Positions 1 to 5,605 of a stretch of DNA of 7,244 bases are shown here, in pieces. The stretch spans positions 1-7,244 of the forward strand of contig CALIEL010000271.1 of assembly GCA_938022235.1 (NCBI GenBank), written 5' to 3'. The position numbers and the translations under genes were made by a program. Within the stretch, counting starts at the first letter, position 1. Each line of letters opens with the position of its first letter. This stretch comes from Oribacterium parvum. GTDB taxonomy: Bacteria; Bacillota; Clostridia; Lachnospirales; Lachnospiraceae. The notes under the pieces are model-generated. The model had not been told where the DNA came from, did no database searches, and saw only the letters and a list, made by a program, of their open reading frames with translations.

Positions 1-1026
1 GAAGATAATGGTCTAGTGCTATCCGGCGGACGATATATCGACCCCAGCAAACCCATGGTGGCTTTGACCTTTGATGACGGACCGGATGTGCAGGTGGACA
101 GCATTTTGATGGATGAGCTGGAGAAGGTGAATGGAAGATCTACCTTCTTTGTTGTGGGACAGCGAGTGGAAAAGTTTCCGGAGGATATTAAAAACACTGT
201 GGAGCGTGGCCATGAGGTGGGAAATCACTCCTATGATCATGATATTCATTTGAGCAAAAAAGGTGTGGACTATATTCGAAATGAGTTCGATAAGACGGAT
301 CAGGCGGTTCAAAATGCTTCCGGCGTTGCTCCTGCATTGGTACGTCTTCCCGGGGGAAATTACACGGCGGATGTGAAAACAGCAGTAAGTAAACCTCTGA
401 TTTTTTGGTCTATTGATACGGAGGACTGGCGTTCTCGGGATGCGGAAAAAACCAAGCAAATTGTTTTGAGTCAGGTAAAGGATGGAGATATTGTGTTGAT
501 GCATGCTCTGTACCTTTCTACGGCAGAGGCCTGCAAGGCCATTATTCCGGAATTGACGGCCAGAGGATATCAGTTGGTTACCGTGTCGGAGATGATTCGC
601 TTCCGAGGTCAGGATGTTGCCGGTGGAAACGGCATACAGTATAAGCATTTCCCCCCTGTGGTGACGGAAACACAGGCTGCAAGTACGGAAAGCACCGTTT
701 CCGTAGTACAAAGCTCGGCAAGTACCCAAACAACTACCATTTCCGCTGCGAAGTCCGCTGAGTCAAAGGCGAAAAGTAGCACGGAGAGTACTAAGAGCAA
801 GAAGAGTAGCAGCGAAAGCAGTTCTTCTACAAAGAAAAATAACACCAGCTCTACGAAGGAGAGCACAAAATCCACTAAGGAAAGTACGAAATCCACAAAG
901 GAAAGTACAAGTGCCACTACTGCTCAGACAACAGCGGAAAGAAATCCTGCAACAGCAGCACCGGAAACCTCAGCCCTTGCTCCGGCGAATTTTAACGGAG
1001 CGATAGATGCGGAGGATCCCCATTAG
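1..1026 (+). CDS. NodB-family polysaccharide deacetylase with Ser/Thr/Lys-rich tail (5' partial)
   Basis: Probable secreted or membrane-anchored carbohydrate esterase 4 enzyme, which removes N-acetyl groups from cell-wall glycans such as peptidoglycan. The frame is open to the first base, and a GTG at 16 has no ribosome binding site in front, so the true start, signal peptide or anchor is probably upstream. Counting from base 1, the NodB motifs appear in order: TFDDGP (residues 23-28, catalytic base and metal Asp), HSYDH (76-80, metal histidines), RLPGG (115-119), DTEDW (139-143) and LMH (His168). All the usual catalytic and zinc-binding residues are therefore present. After about residue 219 the protein becomes a 120-residue low-complexity tail rich in Ser, Thr, Lys and Ala, with ESTKSTK repeats and an acidic end (DAEDPH). 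There is no LPXTG motif. The NodB fold is confident; the exact glycan substrate is inferred. Confidence 0.9.
   Translation, partial: EDNGLVLSGGRYIDPSKPMVALTFDDGPDVQVDSILMDELEKVNGRSTFFVVGQRVEKFPEDIKNTVERGHEVGNHSYDHDIHLSKKGVDYIRNEFDKTDQAVQNASGVAPALVRLPGGNYTADVKTAVSKPLIFWSIDTEDWRSRDAEKTKQIVLSQVKDGDIVLMHALYLSTAEACKAIIPELTARGYQLVTVSEMIRFRGQDVAGGNGIQYKHFPPVVTETQAASTESTVSVVQSSASTQTTTISAAKSAESKAKSSTESTKSKKSSSESSSSTKKNNTSSTKESTKSTKESTKSTKESTSATTAQTTAERNPATAAPETSALAPANFNGAIDAEDPH
850..909 (+). repeat. In-frame ESTKSTK tandem repeat in deacetylase tail
   Basis: A 21-base unit coding ESTKSTK occurs at 859-879 and 880-900, with partial units on both sides (STK before, EST after). The copies use different synonymous codons (for example AGC ACA against AGT ACG), so the amino-acid pattern is better conserved than the DNA. 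It lies in a predicted disordered, positively charged linker. Confidence 0.75.
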
Positions 1027-1057
1027 GAAAGATTCAAGGCGATAATAATTATTTTAG

Positions 1058-1088
1058 AAAAACCCTCTTTTGTATAAGAGGGTTTTTT
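1058..1088 (+). terminator. Rho-independent terminator after the deacetylase gene
   Basis: CCCTCTT (1063-1069) pairs with AAGAGGG (1076-1082) around a six-base loop. Five A residues precede the stem and six T residues follow it (1083-1088). It begins 32 bases after the deacetylase stop codon. The flanking A-run could extend the stem by A-T pairs. Confidence 0.9.
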
Positions 1089-1096
1089 GTTATAAT
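1070..1096 (+). promoter_or_regulatory. Candidate sigma-A promoter for the diguanylate cyclase gene
   Basis: A perfect -10 box TATAAT lies at 1091-1096. The best -35 candidate is TTGTAT at 1070-1075 with a 15-base spacer, or TTTGTA one base earlier with 16; both spacers are short. The -35 candidate is the loop of the upstream terminator, so terminator and promoter would overlap. The transcript would start near 1103 and carry a leader of about 100 bases. The assignment rests on sequence match only. Confidence 0.4.
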
Positions 1097-1115
1097 AGTT
1101 CGGATTATTATTCAT

Positions 1116-1151
1116 AACGAGTATCGCTCGCAAAGCGTGCGATATCTCGTT
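1116..1151 (+). promoter_or_regulatory. Leader hairpin upstream of the diguanylate cyclase gene
   Basis: AACGAG and TATCGC (1116-1127) pair with GCGATA and CTCGTT (1139-1151) with a single T bulge. Inside them CGC pairs with GCG around an AAA loop after one T-T mismatch. The stem has no T-run, so it is not a terminator. A second CTCGTT at 1183-1188, just before the ribosome binding site, could compete for the same AACGAG arm. It does not match any riboswitch I know. Confidence 0.5.
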
Positions 1152-1203
1152 TAAACGGTTGCTACGGTTTAAGCTGAGGCAGCTCGTTCAAAAGGAAAAT
1201 TTT

Positions 1204-2856
1204 ATGGATTTTAGCGGATATGAAAAGGAAATACAAGATCTATCCCTACTAATAGAAAAACAATATACCTTATTTGATGAGGGGATTTTTCACAGCTTAG
1301 GATACCTTCTTGGAATGGCGGAAAAATTAGATGATGAATCTTTGAAGGGCTATGTGTATTATCAGTTGGCTGATGCATACTATAGCTTTCATTTTGACGT
1401 GGATCAAATGCAGCTTTATCTTTCCAAAGCCATTAAATCCCAGCAGGAGGTACAGGATTTTTCTCTTTTGACCCGTTCTCATAATCTCCTGGGTATCACG
1501 GAGTTTTTACGAGGAAACTTTGCTCTGGCTTTAGATTATTATATGACGGCCTTAAAGTATTATGAGCAGATGGAAGAAGCGGATAATAGCCTCAGCGGTA
1601 TTGTGAAATCCAATATCGCAAGACTCTATTTTAGCTTAAATGACTATGATCATGGTCGCTATTACGCCGAAGAAGCCCTCTATGACATTAGTGGAACTAC
1701 CGTAGACAGTGCGTATGTTTCCAATATGATGAGTATTTATATTTTCCTGGGAAATATCTATTTAAGCAGAAGTCGGGATGTGCAGGCGGCAAGAGCTTGC
1801 CTGGAATCTGTCCTGACCCTGGCAAAGAATTCTCCCTATCCCGGAGAGTTGCTGTCCGGTATCGACATTTTAAGCTTTTCTATTCGCCTTGCTCATTTTG
1901 AGGACAAACTATCGGAGCGGGATTTTTTGATTCGACGTTTTGTGAATCGGGCGGTAATGACGGCTCTCCGGACTCACATGATAGAGGATGTGTGTGATTT
2001 GGCGGATTTCTTTTTGGAAATTGATAAGCTTAAGGAGTGTCATAAGGTTTTGCATCTTCTGGAGGGAAAGCTTTCGGAAATCAATCTTCCGGAATTGCAG
2101 AAACGCTTTTTAGAATCCAAGCTACGGTACTTTGACAAGATTTCCGATGAGAAATCCAGAAATGAGTCTGCCTATCACTACTATGAGATGGTGAAGCAGC
2201 AGGAGGTGGAAAAGGTCAATGCCTTTTTATTTGCCTTAAAGATTCGGAAGGATTTGGAGGATTTAAAGGAGCAGAATGCCTTTATGGAGGAGGAAAATGT
2301 TCGCCTCACCCAGAAAGCGGATCATGATGAATTAACCGGCCTTCCCAACCGTTATCATTTGAGTACCTTTGCGGATGCCGCCTTTGAGAGAGCATATAAT
2401 TCCAGAACCCCTGTGGGCTTTGAAATGGTGGATTTAGACTATTTTAAGCAGTACAATGATCGCTACGGTCATCAGGCCGGGGACGAATGTCTTCGTTTGG
2501 TGGCCGGGGAAATCAAGAAGCTCTGTGCAAAGCATCCCGGCATCTATGCTGCCCGTTACGGCGGGGATGAATTTGTTCTGATTTATGAGAATATGCAGGA
2601 TGAAGAGCTTTTAAGCTATGCCAAGGAATTGGGAGACTCGGTGAAAGCCTTAAACTTACAACATTCGGAAGAAGTGGGAGGAGGAGTTGTGACCATTTCC
2701 CAAGGAATCCGAAATTCCGTTCCACTGAAGAAGAACAGGGTTTGGGACTATACCTTTGCGGCAGATACCGCCCTTTATAACGTAAAGGGAAAAGAGAGGG
2801 GAGGAATTCTGCTGATTCATAAGGCAAAGCTTTCGGATGAAGCTTTGTATGTCTAG
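1204..2856 (+). CDS. TPR-repeat GGDEF diguanylate cyclase
   Basis: Probable cytoplasmic enzyme making the second messenger cyclic di-GMP from two GTP. I choose ATG 1204 (550 residues) because AAAGGA at 1191-1196 sits seven bases before it; a TTG at 1159 in the same frame has no such site. Residues roughly 25-340 are helical with TPR-like spacing (for example GNFALALDYYMTAL and LNDYDHGRYYAEEAL), suggesting a protein- or peptide-sensing module. A predicted coiled coil (about 335-372) leads into the GGDEF domain, which starts at DELTGLPNR (375-383). The metal-binding DLDYFKQYND (410-419) and active-site RYGGDEF (GGDEF at 453-457) are intact. The position of the usual inhibitory RxxD reads HPGI, so product feedback through that site is probably absent. 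No EAL domain, signal peptide or membrane segment is visible. The gene stands alone between a terminator and a repeat-filled gap. Confidence 0.9.
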   Translation: MDFSGYEKEIQDLSLLIEKQYTLFDEGIFHSLGYLLGMAEKLDDESLKGYVYYQLADAYYSFHFDVDQMQLYLSKAIKSQQEVQDFSLLTRSHNLLGITEFLRGNFALALDYYMTALKYYEQMEEADNSLSGIVKSNIARLYFSLNDYDHGRYYAEEALYDISGTTVDSAYVSNMMSIYIFLGNIYLSRSRDVQAARACLESVLTLAKNSPYPGELLSGIDILSFSIRLAHFEDKLSERDFLIRRFVNRAVMTALRTHMIEDVCDLADFFLEIDKLKECHKVLHLLEGKLSEINLPELQKRFLESKLRYFDKISDEKSRNESAYHYYEMVKQQEVEKVNAFLFALKIRKDLEDLKEQNAFMEEENVRLTQKADHDELTGLPNRYHLSTFADAAFERAYNSRTPVGFEMVDLDYFKQYNDRYGHQAGDECLRLVAGEIKKLCAKHPGIYAARYGGDEFVLIYENMQDEELLSYAKELGDSVKALNLQHSEEVGGGVVTISQGIRNSVPLKKNRVWDYTFAADTALYNVKGKERGGILLIHKAKLSDEALYV

Positions 2857-2890
2857 CGAGAAATGAGTATATTTTCATACTATGCTTTCA

Positions 2891-2937
2891 TGCAGTATAG
2901 GTCTAAGCGGGGGCACGCTTTCGCTAGCCTTGCCTCG
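2891..2937 (-). repeat. Solitary half-copy of the repeat family
   Basis: GCAGTATAGGTCT (2892-2904) is followed by GGGGCACGC (2910-2918), CGCTAGC (2922-2928) and CCTTGCCTCG. This order matches the right-hand arms of both full elements (3200-3235 and 3286-3322) read on the minus strand, so it looks like the right half of an inverted, truncated copy. No partner left arm is visible nearby. Confidence 0.7.
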
Positions 2938-2973
2938 TGAAAGAGTGATGATTGTTCATTTCTATACAAAGGG

Positions 2974-3352
2974 ACTGTAATAAATCAAAATAATAAAGGA
3001 TTTTCGGCAATATAGGTCTGAATGTGGGGTAGTCTGAGCCCGATACTTGCGAAATCCGACATAGTGAAGAACTGTAAAAAACAATAAATGAAGCGAATAA
3101 TGCAGTATAGGTCTGTAAGAGGGGTAATCTGAGCCCGCCGGTACTTACTGAAAGCGAGCAAAGCGAAGCTTGAAGTTAGTACCGCTGCGAAGGCGAGGTT
3201 AGCGGGAGCGTGCCCCGATTATAGACCTATACTGCGTTAGAGCGTATCTTTATAATAAATACAGTCCTTCAATACATTGTATTAAGCTAGCGGGTGCGTG
3301 CCCCAATTCAGACCTATATTGCTTAGAAAATCTTTTTTTGATTTTTTACAGT
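2974..3352. repeat. Outer MITE-like inverted-repeat element, interrupted
   Basis: The left arm GCAATATAGGTCTGAAT (3007-3023) is the exact reverse complement of 3306-3322. Pairing continues through TGGGG (3025-3029) with CCCCA (3301-3305) after one bulged G. Farther out, ACTGTA (2974-2979) is mirrored by TACAGT (3347-3352) at nearly the same distance, and AAATCAAAA plus GATTTTC words lie between on both sides. Without the inner insertion the element is about 175 bp. It encodes no protein. Its right end overlaps the last codons of mnmA. No clear target-site duplication is visible, so the exact ends are uncertain. Confidence 0.75.
3071..3265. repeat. Inner MITE-like inverted-repeat element nested in the outer one
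   Basis: TAATGCAGTATAGGTCT (3098-3114) pairs with 3223-3239 with one G-T. Further pairing is GGGG (3121-3124) with CCCC (3213-3216), CCCGC (3134-3138) with GCGGG (3202-3206), and GGTACTTACT (3140-3149) with 3174-3183 with one mismatch. ACTGTA (3071-3076) and TACAGT (3260-3265) mark the ends, possibly extending to GAAG(A/G)ACTGTA. The left arm shares TCTGAGCCCG with the outer element (3032-3042) and the right arm shares GCGTGCCCC, so both are the same family. The whole could form one long branched hairpin. Confidence 0.8.
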
Positions 3353-4434
3353 TTCTTATAGCCTTCCACGATCGTTCCGCCCCCGAGAACTAAGTCTCCG
3401 TCATAAAGCACCACGGCCTGGCCTTTGGTTACGGCTCTTTCCTTTTCCGGAAAGCGAAGGAAGACGTCGCCGTTTTCCCGGAGGGAGACGATGGCGGGAA
3501 CCGCCTTGCCGTTATACCGGGTTTTGGCTTCCACGGCCATTTCTCCCTTCGGAGGAAGACTGATCCAGTTAAAATCATTGGCCAATAGGCCTTCAAAGTA
3601 AATCCCTTCTTTTTCAGAGAGAATCACTTGATTTTTTTCAATATTTTTTCCGGAAACATACATGGGCTTTTTCAAGGAAAGTCCCAAGCCCTTTCTTTGG
3701 CCGATGGTGTAACGGATAGTACCTCTATGTTCTCCCAGCTTTTTTCCGTTTTCATCCACAAAGTCTCCGCTTGGATAGGGCTTTCCCCGAAACTTTTCCA
3801 GAAAATCTCCGTAATCTCCATTGGTTACAAAGCAAATATCCTGAGAATCCGGTTTATCGGAATTGATAAAGCCGTATTTGTCCGCAATTTCCCGAACCTC
3901 CTCTTTAGAGGAATATTCTCCCAAGGGGAAGAGGGTATGGGCCAGCTGTTCCTGGCTTAAGAAATAGAGAACATAGCTTTGGTCCTTTTTCTCGTCTTTT
4001 GCCTTCTTCAATAAATATCGTCCGGTATTTTCGTCCTTTTCGATTCTGGCATAGTGTCCGGTAACAATATAAGAGCAGGAGAGCTCCTCCGCCCTTTGGT
4101 ATAGTTTATCGTGCTTCATAAAACGATTGCAACGAATACAGGGGTTGGGGGTTCCGCCATTTTCATAGGTCTCTACAAAGGGAAGAATGACTTTCTTCTG
4201 AAAATCGTCCTTGAAATTCAAAACATAAAAGGGCATGGAAAGGGTAGAGGCCACCTGTCTTGCGTCCTCCACATCTTCTAAGGTACAACAGGTTCTGCTG
4301 CGGCAGGCCTGTCCGGTTTCACTATCGTATAATTTCATGGTGATGCCGATACAATCATATCCTCTTTCCTGCATAAGCGCTGCGGCAACTGAGCTGTCCA
4401 CACCGCCACTCATGGCAATTAAGGCTTTTTCCAT
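3346..4434 (-). CDS. mnmA: tRNA-specific 2-thiouridylase MnmA
   Basis: Cytoplasmic enzyme that activates U34 of tRNA Lys, Glu and Gln with ATP and inserts sulfur to give 2-thiouridine, using persulfide delivered by a cysteine desulfurase. The start at 4434 (362 residues, normal for the family) is fixed by AAAAGGAG six bases upstream at 4441-4448; the frame stays open farther upstream but without support. The PP-loop SGGVDSS lies at residues 9-15. The nucleophile is Cys102 in NPCIRCN, the partner is Cys201 in QDICF, GHYAR is at 126-130, and the C-terminal beta-barrel region ends in LGGGTIVEGYKKL. Compared with the E. coli form (NPDxxCN), Asp is replaced by Cys99, and an extra CRSRTCC segment sits at 44-50; both are, to my recollection, common in clostridial homologues. 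It is transcribed alone, convergent to the cyclase and divergent from the rhamnose operon. Confidence 0.95.
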   Translation of the reverse strand: MEKALIAMSGGVDSSVAAALMQERGYDCIGITMKLYDSETGQACRSRTCCTLEDVEDARQVASTLSMPFYVLNFKDDFQKKVILPFVETYENGGTPNPCIRCNRFMKHDKLYQRAEELSCSYIVTGHYARIEKDENTGRYLLKKAKDEKKDQSYVLYFLSQEQLAHTLFPLGEYSSKEEVREIADKYGFINSDKPDSQDICFVTNGDYGDFLEKFRGKPYPSGDFVDENGKKLGEHRGTIRYTIGQRKGLGLSLKKPMYVSGKNIEKNQVILSEKEGIYFEGLLANDFNWISLPPKGEMAVEAKTRYNGKAVPAIVSLRENGDVFLRFPEKERAVTKGQAVVLYDGDLVLGGGTIVEGYKKL

Positions 4435-4440
4435 GCTGAA

Positions 4441-4448
4441 CTCCTTTT
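4441..4448 (-). promoter_or_regulatory. Ribosome binding site deciding the mnmA start
   Basis: AAAAGGAG on the minus strand sits six bases before ATG 4434. This favours the 362-residue protein over a 401-residue version with an extra hydrophobic N-terminus. Confidence 0.85.
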
Positions 4449-4468
4449 GAAAAGTATTGTCTTTAGCT

Positions 4469-4497
4469 AGTGTAGCATAGGAGAAAATGCCTTGCAA
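4469..4497 (-). promoter_or_regulatory. Sigma-A-like promoter for mnmA
   Basis: On the minus strand TTGCAA (4497-4492) and TACACT (4474-4469) are separated by 17 bases, with TG one base before the -10 (TATGCTACACT). Transcription would start near 4462, giving a leader of just under 30 bases. Confidence 0.6.
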
Positions 4498-4643
4498 AGG
4501 TGGGGAGGAGAGTTTATGAAAATATAAGAGGAAGAGAGAAGCTATAAGCAAATTTTTGAAAAATAGTTCTTGAAGGAAACGGCTTTATAAAAATTCTTAA
4601 AAAAGCTCCCATAAAAATTAAGCTAATTTAACAGAAAAAGCCT

Positions 4644-4672
4644 TTGTATATCTGCTTTGCCTATGCTAAAAT
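4644..4672 (+). promoter_or_regulatory. Sigma-A-like promoter for the rfb (rml) operon
   Basis: TTGTAT (4644-4649) and TAAAAT (4667-4672) are 17 bases apart, with an extended TG before the -10 (TATGCTAAAAT). The start would be near 4679, followed by a leader of about 33 bases and AGGGGAG at 4698-4704, seven bases before the rfbA ATG. The bases between this and the mnmA promoter (about 4498-4640) are AT-rich, and I see no gene or clear operator in them. Confidence 0.7.
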
Positions 4673-4711
4673 TTACAGCAGTATGCATTATTTTAAGAGG
4701 GGAGAAAAACC

Positions 4712-5596
4712 ATGAAAGGTATTATTCTTGCAGGAGGTTCCGGCACCAGATTATATCCGCTGACAAGGGTGACTTCTAAGCAATTGCTTCCGATATATGA
4801 CAAGCCGATGATTTACTATCCTTTGTCCGTTTTGATGGATGCGGGGATTCGGGATATTTTGATTATTTCCACACCTACAGACACACCCAGATTTCAGGAG
4901 CTCTTAGGGGATGGAGAGGCTTTCGGTTTAAACTTACAGTATGCGGTACAGCCCTCTCCGGACGGATTGGCGCAAGCCTTTTTAATTGGGGAAGATTTTA
5001 TCGGAGGAGAGCCGGTAGCCATGATTTTGGGAGATAACATTTTCTCCGGAAGAGGCTTTAGAGAAATCTTAAAGAAGGCTGTGGCAAAGGAGCATGGTGC
5101 TACCGTATTTGGCTACTATGTGGATGATCCGGAGCGTTTCGGTATTGTGGAGTTTGACGGGGCCGGAAAGGCAATTTCTATTGAGGAAAAGCCGGAGAAG
5201 CCCAAGTCCAACTACTGTGTAACCGGTTTATATTTCTACGACAATAAGGTTGTGGACTATGCGAAAAGCTTAAAACCTTCCAAGAGAGGGGAGCTGGAAA
5301 TTACCGACCTGAACCGTATCTATCTGGAAAAGGGAGAGCTGGATGTGGCGCTTTTGGGACAGGGCTTTACCTGGCTGGATACCGGAACCCATGAGTCCTT
5401 AGTGGATGCTACCAATTTCGTTTGTACCATTGAGACCCATGAGCACAGAAAGATTGCCTGTCTCGAAGAAATAGCCTATCGTAATGGCTGGATTAGCAAG
5501 GAAAAGGTTTTAGAAGCCTATGAGCTTTTAAAGAAAAACGAATATGGCAAGTACTTAAAGGATGTTTTAGACGGAAAATATATCGAGGAGCAGTAG
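4712..5596 (+). CDS. rfbA: Glucose-1-phosphate thymidylyltransferase RmlA
   Basis: First enzyme of dTDP-L-rhamnose synthesis: dTTP plus glucose-1-phosphate gives dTDP-glucose and pyrophosphate, in the cytoplasm. The 294-residue length matches the family (about 290). The nucleotide-binding signature GGSGTRLYPLT lies at residues 8-18, followed by SKQLLPIYDKPMIYYP, which contributes the catalytic Lys and substrate contacts. LGDNIF near residue 110 carries the metal-binding Asp, and EKPEKPKSN, GLYFYD, KPSKRGELEITD and WLDTGTHESL complete the typical order. The start is supported by AGGGGAG seven bases upstream. It is the first gene of an operon, with rfbB beginning nine bases after its stop codon. 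dTDP-rhamnose inhibits this enzyme in characterised homologues. Nothing is missing or odd. Confidence 0.96.
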   Translation: MKGIILAGGSGTRLYPLTRVTSKQLLPIYDKPMIYYPLSVLMDAGIRDILIISTPTDTPRFQELLGDGEAFGLNLQYAVQPSPDGLAQAFLIGEDFIGGEPVAMILGDNIFSGRGFREILKKAVAKEHGATVFGYYVDDPERFGIVEFDGAGKAISIEEKPEKPKSNYCVTGLYFYDNKVVDYAKSLKPSKRGELEITDLNRIYLEKGELDVALLGQGFTWLDTGTHESLVDATNFVCTIETHEHRKIACLEEIAYRNGWISKEKVLEAYELLKKNEYGKYLKDVLDGKYIEEQ

Positions 5597-5605
5597 GAGG
5601 AGAAG

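Larger units (their letters stand above)
2857..3345. other. Gene-free convergent intergenic region filled with repeats
   Basis: This stretch of about 490 bases lies between the 3' ends of the cyclase gene and mnmA. I see no plausible protein gene or known RNA. It contains five copies of the 13-base word GCARTATAGGTCT: three forward (2892, 3007 and 3102) and two inverted (ending at 3235 and 3322). These organise into the nested elements listed separately. No classic GC stem followed by a T-run is visible for either gene; the long inverted repeats themselves may stop transcription from both sides. Confidence 0.8.

Noticed and set aside
19..917. Minus-strand open frames opposite the deacetylase gene
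   Set aside because: They lie over strongly conserved NodB motifs and the repeat tail on the plus strand, and their Leu/Val/Phe-rich reading is the mirror of the Ser/Lys/Thr codons.
1097..1203. Cyclic di-GMP riboswitch controlling the diguanylate cyclase
   Set aside because: I cannot find the conserved core or two-stem layout of either known class; only a simple hairpin is present.
1159..1203. Upstream TTG start giving a 565-residue cyclase
   Set aside because: There is no ribosome binding site before 1159, while AAAGGA is correctly placed for ATG 1204.
3098..3270. Integron attC site
   Set aside because: A GTTAGAG follows the right arm, but it does not fit the GTTRRRY core, no matching RYYYAAC arm is present, and no cassette gene is attached.
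2891..3322. CRISPR-like array of GCARTATAGGTCT repeats
   Set aside because: The copies are in both orientations, unevenly spaced, and paired as inverted-repeat arms with similar interiors; no cas gene is visible.
3327..3347. Intrinsic terminator for the cyclase or mnmA at the AAAATC/GATTTT stem
   Set aside because: The stem is six pairs, almost all A-T, with a seven-T loop, so it is too weak to call; similar words recur in the outer element's left arm and belong to the repeat.
4435..4551. N-terminal extension of mnmA with a hydrophobic segment
   Set aside because: The extension covers the ribosome binding site and promoter, and MnmA normally begins a few residues before SGGVDSS.
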